Below, one piece after another: positions 7,626-16,724 of a stretch of DNA of 64,000 nucleotides (position 1 is its first letter; each line of letters starts with the position of its first letter). Location of the stretch: NCBI RefSeq assembly GCF_003325755.1, contig NZ_QORI02000009.1:157389-221388 (forward strand), in the 5' to 3' direction. Below the pieces are notes generated by a model, which ran no database searches, was not told where the DNA came from, and saw nothing but the letters and a program-made list of their open reading frames with translations. A program made the position numbers and the translations under genes. Origin of the DNA: Pseudomonas sp. SST3. Lineage in GTDB: Bacteria > Pseudomonadota > Gammaproteobacteria > Pseudomonadales > Pseudomonadaceae.

Positions 7626-9365
7626 CTAGCCCTTCCCATCCTTCACCACCAACACATCCTCCATGATCAGATACTGCAGATCCGATCCGTAGAACATATT
7701 TAGCGCATCAGTCGGTGAACAGATCATTGGCTCGCCACGGCGGTTCAGCGACGTATTCAACGACACGCCATTGCCGGTGAGTTTCTCCAATTCGAGCATC
7801 AGGTCATACCAGCGCGGGTTATGGCGGCGTTCCAAAACCTGAGCGCGCGAGGTGCCGTCCTCGTGCACCACTTCACCCACACGCTCCTTCCAGCCCTCGT
7901 TGACCTCGAAGGTAAAGGTCATGAAGGGGCTTGGATGGTCGACTTTAAGCATCTGCGGTGCGACGGTGTCGAGCATCGATGGGCAAAAGGGCCTCCAGCG
8001 CTCGCGGAACTTGATCTGCTCGTTGATGCGATTGGCCACGCCCGGCACGCTCGGACAGCCAATGATTGATCGACCGCCAAGGGCGCGCGGGCCGAACTCC
8101 ATACGGCCCTGGAACCAGGCAACCGGATTGCCCTCGACCATGATCTGCGCGATCCGCTGGGGCATGTTATCGATCTGCTGCCAGGTCGGCTTATTAGGAT
8201 GGCGCGCGCATGCGGCAATGATGTCTTCATTGGTGTAGGCAGGCCCAAGATAGACATGCTCCATCTTTTCCACCGGCACACCACGCTGATGCGAGACGTA
8301 AGCCGCCGCGCCAACTGCTGTACCGGCATCGCCGGAGGCGGGCTGGACGAACAGCTCCCTCACTTCCGGGCGCGCGATGATCTTCTGGTTGAGTTTCACG
8401 TTAAGCGCACAGCCGCCGGCGAAGGCGATTTTGCCGGTCTCGTTGAGGATGTCGCCCAGGTAGTAATCCATCATTTGCAGCGCCAGTTTTTCGAACAGGG
8501 CCTGCATACTGGCGGCATAGTGGATATAGGGGTCGTCGGCGATATCGCCTTCGCGCTTCGGCCCCAGCCACTCGATCAGCTTGGGTGAAAAGTAATAACC
8601 CTTACTTTTTTCCTTGTAGCGGCGAAAGCCGATGACGTTGGCGTAATCGGTGTTGATGGTCAGCTCGCCATTCTCGAATTTGGCCAAACGCGAAAAGTCG
8701 TACTTGGCCGCATCACCGTAGGGCGCCATGCCCATGACCTTGAATTCGCCGTCGAGCATTTCGAACCCGAGGAACTCGGTGATCGCGCCATACAGGCCGC
8801 CCAGCGAATCCGGATCGTAGAACTCTTTTATCTTGTGGATGCGGCCATTCTCGCCGTAGCCAAAGAAGGTTGTGGCGTACTCGCCCTTGCCATCGATGCC
8901 GAGAATCGCAGTTTTTTCAGTGAAACCCGAGCAATGATAAGCGCTCGAGGCGTGGGCCAGATGGTGCTCGACCGACTCGATCTTTATCTTTTTCAGATCG
9001 AAACCCAGCTGTTGCAGGCACCACTGGATGCGCTTGTGGTAGCGCTTGTAGCGGCGGTTACCGAACAGAATGGCATCGAGCGCACGATCCGGGGCGTACC
9101 AGTAGCGCTTGGCGTAGTGCCACCGGGCTTTTTCGAAGATGCTGATCGGCGCGAAAGGAATCGCCACCACATCGACGTCGGCAGGTTTGATACCGGCCTG
9201 CTCCAAGCAGAATTTTGCTGACTCGTAGGGCATGCGGTTCTTGGCATGCTTGTCACGCACGAAACGCTCTTCCTCCGCTGCAGCGATCAACTTACCGTCG
9301 ATGTACAACGCGGCGGAAGGATCGTGACTGAGGGCGCCGGAAAGGCCGAGAATTGTCAGTGCCAC
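7626..9365 (-). CDS. wapO: LPS heptose carbamoyltransferase WapO (NodU/CmcH family)
   Basis: This 579-residue carbamoyltransferase has the two-part NodU/CmcH layout. The N-terminal ASKHA-like domain begins 'ILGLSGALSHDPSAALY' and carries 'VEHHLAHASSAYHCSGF' with its metal-binding histidines and 'FAGGCALNVKLNQKI'. The C-terminal domain has 'GRMEFGPRALGGRSI'. In Pseudomonas the enzyme in this position adds a carbamoyl group from carbamoyl phosphate to the second heptose of the inner core. The start is a GTG at 9365 with AGAGG upstream. Length and motifs are complete. It sits between the kinase genes and the WapH-like glycosyltransferase, the same order as in P. aeruginosa. Confidence 0.88.
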   Translation of the reverse strand: MALTILGLSGALSHDPSAALYIDGKLIAAAEEERFVRDKHAKNRMPYESAKFCLEQAGIKPADVDVVAIPFAPISIFEKARWHYAKRYWYAPDRALDAILFGNRRYKRYHKRIQWCLQQLGFDLKKIKIESVEHHLAHASSAYHCSGFTEKTAILGIDGKGEYATTFFGYGENGRIHKIKEFYDPDSLGGLYGAITEFLGFEMLDGEFKVMGMAPYGDAAKYDFSRLAKFENGELTINTDYANVIGFRRYKEKSKGYYFSPKLIEWLGPKREGDIADDPYIHYAASMQALFEKLALQMMDYYLGDILNETGKIAFAGGCALNVKLNQKIIARPEVRELFVQPASGDAGTAVGAAAYVSHQRGVPVEKMEHVYLGPAYTNEDIIAACARHPNKPTWQQIDNMPQRIAQIMVEGNPVAWFQGRMEFGPRALGGRSIIGCPSVPGVANRINEQIKFRERWRPFCPSMLDTVAPQMLKVDHPSPFMTFTFEVNEGWKERVGEVVHEDGTSRAQVLERRHNPRWYDLMLELEKLTGNGVSLNTSLNRRGEPMICSPTDALNMFYGSDLQYLIMEDVLVVKDGKG

Positions 9366-9384
9366 TGTATAAAGCCTCTTGAGA

Positions 9385-9485
9385 AAGCAGCTTGGAGCTT
9401 AAAGCCGGAAGCTTGAAGCAATAGCGTGTTGTAGTAAGTAGCCTGCGGGCTTCTGTCCCAGCTTTAAGCGTCCTGCTTCAAGCTG
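9385..9485. repeat. Intergenic palindromic repeat cluster (AGCTTGAAGC type)
   Basis: The spacer between the double-kinase gene and wapO contains several versions of an AGCTT(G/A)AAGC word. The ten bases at 9411-9420 (GCTTGAAGCA) recur inverted at 9475-9484. The last copy reaches into the 3' end of the kinase gene. A related inverted repeat sits between waaF and ilvE. Such words are common as short dispersed palindromes in Pseudomonas intergenic DNA; any role here in termination or mRNA stability is a guess. Confidence 0.45.
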
Positions 9486-10930
9486 CCTTTCGGTAAACGT
9501 TGGTCCAGCAAACGATACAGAGCGCTGTCGACAGGCCAGTTGCGCAGCAAACGCTCACGATCCTTGGCAAAGGCCTGATTGAATCGAGCGATGCTGCGAT
9601 GCTGCTGCAGCGCATCCAGGTCGATCAGTGCCCAGCTACCGTCCAGCCATAGCATATTGGTACCTTTCAGGTCGCCATGACTGATGTGCTCGCGAATCAG
9701 CGCAGCGAACAGCTGCTCCAGCGCCAGCAACTCCTGTTCGGGGGGCACACCATCCACGTAATGGGCGAAACGCGTGATTATATCCTGCCCATCCACATAG
9801 CCGGTAATCAGATAGCTGCGCCCACGGAGGCCGAGCCGACGCACCTCAACCATGGCCAGCGGTTGCGGCGTAGCGATGCCCAGAACCTCCAGACGATGCG
9901 CTTCGACCCAGCTGTGCCAGGCACGAGACGGACGCCAGAAGCGCTTGAGCCAGTGCACCACGCCCTTGATGTTGTAGCGCTTGATAACCAATGCTTGGCC
10001 CTGGGTATCCACACGTGCAACCGTGGCACTACCGCCCTGCTTGAGCGGCACGCCTGCGATGACGTGACCATCCAGGTCGCTTAGCACTTCGCGCAGCTGC
10101 GCCTCGCATTCGCGGCGCAAGGCGACCAGGCCGGAGCTATCGCGGCGCACGCTGAACGCCGTGCAATCACGGCCGACCTTCTTGAGGTAGCTGGCAAGCC
10201 GCTGATACCGCGCCGCATGCACTTTATCGAGGAGGGCCTCGAGCGGAAGTGCATGCGCATTGTTGACCAACAGGTAGTTCACCAGCAGCTCTTCGATGAA
10301 GGGCTCCAGCACCGCAGGGAGCTGAGCGAAGAAAAGCGCCAGATTCTCCAGCACGCGCTCCCTAGACAACGGCTGGCCGGGCTCCTCGGCACGAACCCCG
10401 CCACCGTCGATAAGATAGAGCCGCTGATCGTGGCGCATCAAATTGTCCAGATGCAGGTCGCTCTGCCAGAGCCCTTGGGCGTGCAACTTCGCGATTTCCG
10501 CCAGCGCAATGCCGAGCACGTTCTGTTGGTCAGCGCTCAACGGCACCTGCCGGGCCACGCCAAGCCAAGCGTGGTGCAGGCTCTGCGCCCCATTCAGAAA
10601 CTCGAACAGCAGCCAGCCACCACCCTCTTCGTCGAAGCCCTTATCCAGCAGCCCCGGCGTGGTCAGCTGCTGCGCGGCGAGCAGTTGCGCACCCGTAAGC
10701 TCGCGCTCGAAATGGCGGCGCGCGCGCTCGCCGACCATAAGCTTGGCCAGCACAGGACTTCCGCGCCACTGGGCTCGCGCTACGTAGCGCTGCCCAGGTA
10801 ATACCCGTAGCCACTGCTCGACATGCAAGTCTTCGGTACCCAGCGCAATGCTCAGCGGCAACGCAGGAGTTCGCCCGGCCAGGCGTAGCTGATCAAGCTT
10901 CACGCAAGCATCCTCGTTCTCGACAGACAT
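9464..10930 (-). CDS. Tandem two-kinase-domain LPS protein, PA5006-like
   Basis: This 488-residue protein appears to contain two consecutive kinase folds of the InaA/WaaP class. In the first, the catalytic loop is 'QSDLHLDNLM' near residue 155, followed by 'YLIDGGGV', where a D-G-G replaces the usual D-x-x metal site. In the second, 'QALVIKRYN' offers the ATP lysine, 'SHGDLKGTNML' near residue 425 is a complete catalytic loop, and 'ALIDLDAL' supplies the metal aspartate. It belongs to the set of kinase-fold proteins next to waaP in Pseudomonas, needed for core phosphorylation and outer-membrane integrity. Which domain is catalytic and what it phosphorylates are unknown. It lies 40 bases downstream of the WapP-like gene. 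Confidence 0.78.
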   Translation of the reverse strand: MSVENEDACVKLDQLRLAGRTPALPLSIALGTEDLHVEQWLRVLPGQRYVARAQWRGSPVLAKLMVGERARRHFERELTGAQLLAAQQLTTPGLLDKGFDEEGGGWLLFEFLNGAQSLHHAWLGVARQVPLSADQQNVLGIALAEIAKLHAQGLWQSDLHLDNLMRHDQRLYLIDGGGVRAEEPGQPLSRERVLENLALFFAQLPAVLEPFIEELLVNYLLVNNAHALPLEALLDKVHAARYQRLASYLKKVGRDCTAFSVRRDSSGLVALRRECEAQLREVLSDLDGHVIAGVPLKQGGSATVARVDTQGQALVIKRYNIKGVVHWLKRFWRPSRAWHSWVEAHRLEVLGIATPQPLAMVEVRRLGLRGRSYLITGYVDGQDIITRFAHYVDGVPPEQELLALEQLFAALIREHISHGDLKGTNMLWLDGSWALIDLDALQQHRSIARFNQAFAKDRERLLRNWPVDSALYRLLDQRLPKGSLKQDA

Positions 10931-10970
10931 ATGCGATGCGGCGCGCAGGCTCCCAGCGAAATGAAACCCT

Positions 10971-11708
10971 TCACTCGCGCCCCTCGAAATAAGTCAGTAT
11001 TTTTCGGATCAACGCCTTGTCACCGACGCCGATCCGCGCCCGCCGCCTGTAGAGCAGGAAGAAACGCAGCCGCTGGGTACGAGACAAGGTGTATCTCGCC
11101 ACCTTGTCCAGGCAGGCCAGATCCTTGACCACCCGATGCCGTAAAAACGGCCCCCACCAGAAGTCGCCGGACGGGCAATCGATCAAGAACAGCTTTCCTG
11201 CTTCGTTAACCAGCAGGTTGCGCCATTTCAGATCGTTGTGCGCAAAGTTGTGCTCGTGAAGTGTCCGCGCTGCATTGGCCAACTGCTCGCTGACGTGGCG
11301 AACCCAATGCGGGTCCGCCAGACGCGCATCACCAACGAGGGCCATGGCCGCCATGTCAGTGGTTCCGGGTACTTCCAGGGTGATCAAGGCCCCACGCCGA
11401 AAAAGCCCCGCTCGTCGCTCCAGCCCCCAGGCAGCCAGCGGCGCAACGGCAATCCCCCAGTCGTGAAAATGCTGAAGGTTTTGCCACTCGGCTTCGACCC
11501 GTGAGCGCCCGATAAAACGTCGCACGCCTTTTCCGGCCGCCCAGTAGCGCTTCACGTAAAAACGCTGACCGCCAACGCTGACACGAAGCACTTCGGACAG
11601 AGGGTCACGGGTAATCTGCTCTCCACTCAGCGCGAAAACCACCTCCAAACTGGCAAATGCACGTGCCGCGTCGGCGTTGACTTCGCCGACGATTCGCCAA
11701 CGGCTCAC
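10971..11708 (-). CDS. wapP: LPS core kinase-like protein, WapP/WapQ type
   Basis: This 245-residue protein is a small kinase of the Kdo/WaaP superfamily. It has 'GQRFYVKRYWAAGKGVRRF' with the ATP-binding lysine, 'LHEHNFAHNDLKWRNLLV' as catalytic loop and 'KLFLIDCPSG' as metal site. Members beside waaP in Pseudomonas are called WapP and WapQ, and are implicated in phosphorylating inner-core heptose. Only one separate gene of this type is present here, so the choice between the two names is uncertain. It starts with GTG at 11708, overlapping the waaP stop (GTGA), and so is translationally coupled to waaP. Confidence 0.78.
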   Translation of the reverse strand: MSRWRIVGEVNADAARAFASLEVVFALSGEQITRDPLSEVLRVSVGGQRFYVKRYWAAGKGVRRFIGRSRVEAEWQNLQHFHDWGIAVAPLAAWGLERRAGLFRRGALITLEVPGTTDMAAMALVGDARLADPHWVRHVSEQLANAARTLHEHNFAHNDLKWRNLLVNEAGKLFLIDCPSGDFWWGPFLRHRVVKDLACLDKVARYTLSRTQRLRFFLLYRRRARIGVGDKALIRKILTYFEGRE

Positions 11709-12520
11709 TTCTGTGCACCTGGCGCGTACTTACGCTGGAAACGGCTTTGCAGTTTTTCGGCTTTGCGCTGCAGCCAGGCCAATAAAGAAGCCTCGTCACG
11801 CAAGACTTCCCGCAGCGGCCGCTGGAAATACAGCCGCAAAAAACGCAGCTTGTCGCGGCGGGTCAGGCCAATATCCAGCGCAGAGAAATACAGTGCGGCC
11901 AGATCCTTGTCACGCCAACGGCGTGGCGTCTGGCTGCGAGTCTGAGCGCGGTGCAGATCGATCAGGGACAGGCGGAAATCGCTCGCTTTCACCGGCTTGT
12001 CGGTATGCAACAGGAAATGGCAGATATAGAAATCGCGATGGTTGACTCCGGCGCGGTGCATGGTCCCGGCCATGCGGGCGACTTCGGCGATCAACGCACG
12101 CTTGAGCGATGGCGGTGGCGGCTGTTCACGCCAGTTCATCGAGAAATCTTCCAGACTGATGGTAGGCGCCAGTTCTTCAGTGATGATGAACGAGTGCTGC
12201 GTCGCTGGGTTGCTGCCGCGCGCGCCGTAAGCGACAGCGGTCATGGTCGGCACACCAGCGTCGTGCAAGCGATTGATTGCCCGCCACTCCTGGCCGGCCC
12301 CGAGAACCGGCGCCTTGGCTGTGCCGATATTCTTAAAGATTTCGCGCCAACCGATGCCGCGATGGATCTTGACGAAGTAGCCGCGACCGTGGACTTCCGT
12401 TCTGAGCGTACGGCGGCCCTCAAGCTCCCGGTATACCTGTCCCTGAAGCTGCTCGACCGCCTCGAACGCATCCCGATCAGCCCACAGCGACTTGAAGGGT
12501 TCCGCCAGAATCAGCTTCAT
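11705..12520 (-). CDS. waaP: LPS heptose I kinase WaaP (RfaP)
   Basis: This 271-residue protein is the core heptose(I) kinase. It shows 'GYFVKIHRGIGWREIFKN' with the ATP lysine, 'TMHRAGVNHRDFYICHFLL' with the HRD catalytic aspartate, and 'LSLIDLHRAQ' with the metal-binding aspartate, all characteristic of WaaP. It phosphorylates the first heptose of the inner core from ATP at the cytoplasmic membrane; in P. aeruginosa this is essential for proper LPS export. The gene overlaps waaG by four bases upstream and the WapP-like gene by four bases downstream, so this is one tightly coupled operon. Confidence 0.93.
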   Translation of the reverse strand: MKLILAEPFKSLWADRDAFEAVEQLQGQVYRELEGRRTLRTEVHGRGYFVKIHRGIGWREIFKNIGTAKAPVLGAGQEWRAINRLHDAGVPTMTAVAYGARGSNPATQHSFIITEELAPTISLEDFSMNWREQPPPPSLKRALIAEVARMAGTMHRAGVNHRDFYICHFLLHTDKPVKASDFRLSLIDLHRAQTRSQTPRRWRDKDLAALYFSALDIGLTRRDKLRFLRLYFQRPLREVLRDEASLLAWLQRKAEKLQSRFQRKYAPGAQK

Positions 12521-13638
12521 GGGCGCTCCGCCAGAATCACATCCGCGGCGCGCTGGGGCATGCTGTACAAGTCAGCGCTGTCTGCGTAGGCCAACGCATT
12601 TATTGCCCAGCACCGGCGCTGCTCATCGTCGACCAGCATTTCGGCCAAAAGACGATCAAGCCGGCTCTGCTCGAATGGGCTGGGCACTACGCGCCCGCAA
12701 TCGGCATCAGCGATGTAATGGGCATAGCCACAGACATCGGTGACCAGTACCGGCAGCCCGGCGACCAGCGCCTCTAACAGTACGGTACCGGTGTTCTCGT
12801 TGTAGGCGGGATGGATCAGCAGGTCGGCCCCAAGCAAAAAGCGCGGAACATCGTTGCGTCCCTGAAGAAACATCACCTGAGCGGATATCCCCAGGTTCCG
12901 GGCCTGTAGCTGGAAGGGCTTGGGGTCGTCCTGACCAATGACGAACAAGCGCGTACGCTTCTTCAATGTCAGTGGCAGCGAAGCGAGCGCCTTCAAGCTG
13001 CGGTCCAACCCCTTGGTCTTGAAACCGGAACCGATCTGCACCAGCAGCAGCTCATCATCCTCAAGTTTGAATTCCCGACGGAACTCGGCCCGTATAACAG
13101 CAGCATTGAATGGCGCGCGACGGTCCTGAGCAATTCCCGGCGGTAGCAGGTGGAAACGCTGGGCCGGTGTCCCGTAATGCTTGACGAACAATGGCTGCTG
13201 CACTTCGGAGATCATCAGAATTTCAGTTTTCGACTGCGGCTCGAACACCGCGCGTTCGTACTCGGCGAAATGCTTGTAACGGCCCCAGCGCCGGTAGATC
13301 GGATTGCGCAAGGTTTGTGCTTTGTCTTCGAAACAGGGATCGGCCGCATAGTAAACGTCCAGCCCCGGCATCTTGTTGAAGCCAATCACCCGGCTGACAG
13401 GGCGCTTCGCCAGATCCTGCTCGACCCAGGCCGTGAAGCGCTCGTTACGGGTGTGATTGAAGACAGCCTTGACCGGCGCGATCAACACCTCGAACCCTTC
13501 CGGGATTTCCCCGTCCCAAATCATTGTGTAGACACGGATGGCGTGCCCGCGACGCTGGCATTCCAGCGCGATGCGCATGAAGTCGCGCTGTAACCCGCCG
13601 AAGGGGAAGTATTTATACAGAATGAAGGCCAGCTGCAT
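12517..13638 (-). CDS. waaG: UDP-glucose:heptosyl LPS glycosyltransferase WaaG
   Basis: This 373-residue GT4 enzyme starts MQLAFILYKYFPFGGLQRDF, with the glycine-rich acceptor-side loop typical of WaaG. The C-terminal half shows 'VQIGSGFKTKGLDRSLKALASL', 'GQDDPKPFQLQARNLG' and 'HPAYNENTGTVLLEALVAGLPVL' with the conserved E-x7-E pair. WaaG transfers the first hexose of the outer core onto heptose II. In Pseudomonas this sugar is thought to be galactosamine rather than glucose, so the donor is not certain. Overlaps with waaP (four bases) and waaC (one base, TGATG) place it in the inner-core operon. Confidence 0.92.
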   Translation of the reverse strand: MQLAFILYKYFPFGGLQRDFMRIALECQRRGHAIRVYTMIWDGEIPEGFEVLIAPVKAVFNHTRNERFTAWVEQDLAKRPVSRVIGFNKMPGLDVYYAADPCFEDKAQTLRNPIYRRWGRYKHFAEYERAVFEPQSKTEILMISEVQQPLFVKHYGTPAQRFHLLPPGIAQDRRAPFNAAVIRAEFRREFKLEDDELLLVQIGSGFKTKGLDRSLKALASLPLTLKKRTRLFVIGQDDPKPFQLQARNLGISAQVMFLQGRNDVPRFLLGADLLIHPAYNENTGTVLLEALVAGLPVLVTDVCGYAHYIADADCGRVVPSPFEQSRLDRLLAEMLVDDEQRRCWAINALAYADSADLYSMPQRAADVILAERP

Positions 13639-14639
13639 CAGTGTGTCTCCGATGACCGCAACAGGGCCTTGAGTTCGCTCGCGACGCGCTCGGGCAGCAG
13701 GTCGTCGAAGCAGGGTTTATGACGATCGCCCTTGCCGGCGTTCGGGCCGCTTGCACATAAGTGGACTTGCGAGCGCCCATAAGCGCCAACACGACCAGGC
13801 AGGGTCGGACCGTAAAGCGAGATGCTGGGCACATCCAGCGCGGCTGCCAGATGACCCAGGCCGGTATCAACCGCGACACAGGCACGCGCTCCGGCAATGA
13901 CCTTGGCGATTCCGCCGAGATTCAACCGAGACAACACCGAGACGCTCGGCAGGTCCGCTGCAATGCGCTCGGCGCGCGCTTTTTCGTCCGCATTGCCCCA
14001 AGGCAGACGGATCGCCCAGCCGAATTCACTCATACGCTCGGCGAGCTCGCGCCAATACTGCTCCGGCCAATGCTTGCTCGGCCAGGTGGTGCCATGCAGA
14101 AACAACAGATAGGGCTGCTCATTGGGCGTCGCCAGCAAGCGGCGATCCAGACCGTAGTCGGCGCTCAAGCTGGGGAGCGGATAACCGAGCGACTGCGCAA
14201 ACAACTGCCGCACCCGCTCCAGCGCGTGCTGATCGCGCGGCACAGCGTAGCGGCGATCATAGAAGCGCGATGCCAGCGGCTCGCGAGCCGAGTCCCGATC
14301 CAGGCCTGCGACCGAGGCACTGACGTAACGGGTCAGCCAGGCGCTTTTGAGCAGACCCTGCGCATCGATCACCAGGTCATAGCGTGCCTCGCGCAGACGC
14401 GCCTTGAAGCGACGCCATTCACCCGAGCGGAGCGTTTGCAAAGGATGCTTGCGCCAGCGGCGAATCGCCACGGGAATCACCTGCGCCACAGCCGGATGCC
14501 AAGCTGGAATCTCGGCGAAACCTTCCTCCACCACCCAATCGAACTGTATGCCGGGCATTGCCCGCTGCGCGTCGGTCAGCGCCGGAAGCGTATGCACCAC
14601 ATCGCCCAGCGAGGATGTCTTGATTAGCAACACCCTCAC
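13638..14639 (-). CDS. waaC: LPS heptosyltransferase I WaaC
   Basis: This 333-residue GT9 protein begins VLLIKTSSLGDVVHTLPALTDA after the initiator and Arg, the classic heptosyltransferase I N-terminus with the acidic residue in 'SLGDVVH' serving as catalytic base. The C-terminal domain has 'LLFLHGTTWPSKHWPEQYW' and 'ACVAVDTGLGHLAAALDVPSISLYGPT', which bind ADP-heptose. It adds the first L,D-heptose to Kdo2-lipid A. The GTG start at 14639 directly abuts the waaF stop (TGA then GTG), so translation is probably coupled. Length is normal for the family. Confidence 0.94.
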   Translation of the reverse strand: MRVLLIKTSSLGDVVHTLPALTDAQRAMPGIQFDWVVEEGFAEIPAWHPAVAQVIPVAIRRWRKHPLQTLRSGEWRRFKARLREARYDLVIDAQGLLKSAWLTRYVSASVAGLDRDSAREPLASRFYDRRYAVPRDQHALERVRQLFAQSLGYPLPSLSADYGLDRRLLATPNEQPYLLFLHGTTWPSKHWPEQYWRELAERMSEFGWAIRLPWGNADEKARAERIAADLPSVSVLSRLNLGGIAKVIAGARACVAVDTGLGHLAAALDVPSISLYGPTLPGRVGAYGRSQVHLCASGPNAGKGDRHKPCFDDLLPERVASELKALLRSSETH

Positions 14640-15674
14640 TCAGCGCACCTCAATCGGTTGCGGAAGCAGGCGATCCAGCGCCTCGATTACCGAGCGCGGC
14701 TCAAGTTCGCGCATGCAGTTGTTGTGACCGAAACGGCAGGTGCGCTCGAAGCATGGGCTGCAATCGAGACCCAGGCGAACGACCTCGACCTGATCGGATA
14801 GCGGCGGAGTAAACGCTGGCGAGGTGGAACCATAGACCGACACCAGCGGGCGACCTAGCGCGGCGGCCACGTGCATCAGGCCGGAGTCATTGGAGACCAC
14901 GGCTTCGGCACAGGACAGCAGATCTATCGCTTCGGCCAGGCTGGTTTCGCCCGCCAGGTTGAGCGCCTCTTCGCGCAACCCAGGGATCAACTGCTGGCGG
15001 ATTGCCTCGCCCACGGCATGATCATTCTTCGAACCGAACAGCCAGACCTGCCAGCCGTCGCGGATCTTCGCTTCTGCCACCTTGGCGAAATGCTCAGCCG
15101 GCCAGCGCTTGGATTCGCCAAATTCCGCACCCGGGCAAAGCGCCAGGACCGGCCGATCCACGCTCAGCGCAAAACGCGCGAGCGCCGCATCGCGGCTCTC
15201 GGCGTCGATACGAAGGAACGGCTTCGGATAGGGCTTGGGCAATTCGGCGCCTGGCTCGAAGGCCAGCGCCATGAAGCGCTCGATCATCAGCGGATAGCGC
15301 TGTTTGTCGAGCTTGCGCATATCGTTGAGCAGGCCGAAACGCATTTCGCCGCGCCAGCCAGTACGTTTGGGAATCCCAGCAAAGAACGGTACCAGCGCCG
15401 ACTTCAGCGAGTTCGGCAGCAGAATCGCCTGTCCATACTGGCCACGCAGCCGCTGGGCGGTCGCGCGCCGGGTCGCCATGTCGAGCACACCGTGGCCTAC
15501 CGGAAAACTCAGCGCCTGGCGCACCTCCGGCATCCGCTCGAGAATCGGCCGACTCCACTCGGGCGCCAGTACGTCAATCTGGCAGTCCGGGTAGCGCTGT
15601 TTCAGGCAGACGAACAACGTCTGCGCCATCACCATGTCGCCGACCCAGCTAGGACCCACAATCAGAATATTCAT
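14640..15674 (-). CDS. waaF: LPS heptosyltransferase II WaaF
   Basis: This 344-residue GT9 protein starts MNILIVGPSWVGDMVMAQTL, the hallmark of heptosyltransferase II. The donor domain carries 'LALCPGAEFGESKRWPAEHFA' and 'AVVSNDSGLMHVAAALGRPLVSVYG'. The C-terminus has the cysteine group 'DCSPCFERTCRFGHNNCM' typical of WaaF. It adds the second heptose to the inner core. It is the first gene of the waaF-waaC-waaG-waaP run and is separated from ilvE by a repeat-bearing spacer of roughly 80 bases. Confidence 0.95.
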   Translation of the reverse strand: MNILIVGPSWVGDMVMAQTLFVCLKQRYPDCQIDVLAPEWSRPILERMPEVRQALSFPVGHGVLDMATRRATAQRLRGQYGQAILLPNSLKSALVPFFAGIPKRTGWRGEMRFGLLNDMRKLDKQRYPLMIERFMALAFEPGAELPKPYPKPFLRIDAESRDAALARFALSVDRPVLALCPGAEFGESKRWPAEHFAKVAEAKIRDGWQVWLFGSKNDHAVGEAIRQQLIPGLREEALNLAGETSLAEAIDLLSCAEAVVSNDSGLMHVAAALGRPLVSVYGSTSPAFTPPLSDQVEVVRLGLDCSPCFERTCRFGHNNCMRELEPRSVIEALDRLLPQPIEVR

Positions 15675-15694
15675 AAGTTCAAAGCCATAAGCAC

Positions 15695-15737
15695 GAAGCT
15701 GGAAGCGGGCACTGGAAAGGTTCGCTCTTCCAGCTTC
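15695..15737. repeat. Intergenic inverted repeat (GAAGCTGGAAG)
   Basis: Between waaF and ilvE the 11 bases GAAGCTGGAAG at 15695-15705 are followed by their exact reverse complement at 15727-15737, with a 21-base loop. Another partial copy (CTTCCAGCT) follows at 15743-15751. No T-run is attached on either side, so it is not a standard terminator. It resembles the palindromic words before wapO and is probably a dispersed repeat that could fold in the ilvE-waaF transcript. Confidence 0.5.
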
Positions 15738-15755
15738 TGGCTTCCAGCTAGCGGC

Positions 15756-16679
15756 TTACTTGACCAGCGTCCGCCATTCGGCATGGGCTTCAGTCTTGCC
15801 GGACACCAGATCGAAATAGGCCTTCTGGATGCGCTCGGTGACCGGACCGCGTCGGCCAATGCCGATGTTGCGCCCATCAACTTCACGAATCGGGGTGACT
15901 TCCGCGGCGGTGCCAGTGAAGAAGGCTTCGTCAGCGATATAGACCTCATCGCGGGTGATGCGCTTCTCGACCACCTTGATGCCCAGCTCGTCGGCCAGAG
16001 TCAGTACGGTGCTACGGGTAATGCCGTTGAGGCAGGCGGTGACTTCCGGGGTGTAGATCACGCCGTCCTTGATGATGAAGATGTTTTCGCCTGAACCCTC
16101 CGCCACGTAGCCTTCCGGATCCAGCATCAACGCTTCGTCGGCTCCGCCCGAAATGGCTTCCTGCAGCGCCAGCATGGAGTTGATGTAGGCGCCATTGGAT
16201 TTCGCACGGGTCATGCTGATGTTGACGTGGTGACGGGTGAAGGAACTGGTACGCACCTTGATGCCCAGCTCCAGCGCTTCGTCGCCCATATAGGCGCCCC
16301 AGTGCCAGGCGGCAACGATGACGTGTACCTTCAAGCCGCTGGCGCGCAGGCCCATGCCTTCGGATCCGTAGAAGACCATCGGCCGGATGTAGGCGCTCTC
16401 CAGGTTGTTTTCGCGCACGGCGGCACGAGTCGCCTCGTTGATTTCTTCCTTCGAGTACGGCATCTGCATGTTCATGATATGCGCCGAGTCGAACAGACGA
16501 TCGGTATGCGCCTGCAGGCGGAAGATCGCCGTACCAGCCGGTGTGTTATATGCGCGCACACCTTCGAACACGCCCATGCCGTAATGCAGGGTGTGGGTCA
16601 GCACATGGGTGGTCGCGTCGCGCCACTGTACCAACTCACCGTCATACCAGATCACGCCATCACGATCGGCCATCGACAT
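15756..16679 (-). CDS. ilvE: Branched-chain amino acid aminotransferase IlvE
   Basis: This is a 307-residue class IV PLP aminotransferase. It begins MSMADRDGVIWYDGELVQW and has 'HTLHYGMGVFEGVRAYNT' (cofactor and substrate loop), 'SNGAYINSMLALQEAI' with the lysine region, 'EGSGENIFIIKDGVIYTP', and 'FFTGTAAEVTPIREVDGR' near the C-terminus. It catalyses the last step of isoleucine, leucine and valine synthesis with glutamate as amino donor. A GTG at 16688 is also in frame, but the ATG at 16679 has AGGTGG about five bases upstream and gives the usual N-terminus. The gene sits between glnE and the waa operon, as in other pseudomonads. Confidence 0.95.
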   Translation of the reverse strand: MSMADRDGVIWYDGELVQWRDATTHVLTHTLHYGMGVFEGVRAYNTPAGTAIFRLQAHTDRLFDSAHIMNMQMPYSKEEINEATRAAVRENNLESAYIRPMVFYGSEGMGLRASGLKVHVIVAAWHWGAYMGDEALELGIKVRTSSFTRHHVNISMTRAKSNGAYINSMLALQEAISGGADEALMLDPEGYVAEGSGENIFIIKDGVIYTPEVTACLNGITRSTVLTLADELGIKVVEKRITRDEVYIADEAFFTGTAAEVTPIREVDGRNIGIGRRGPVTERIQKAYFDLVSGKTEAHAEWRTLVK

Positions 16680-16724
16680 TGTTGCCACCTCGGAATTCGA
16701 TAAAAGCTCTGTTTGCAGACGAGA

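Noticed and set aside
14871..16094. A 407-residue open frame antisense to waaF and ilvE, crossing their spacer.
   Set aside because: Both minus-strand genes are complete and certain; the plus-strand frame has shadow-like composition rich in Arg, Gln and His.
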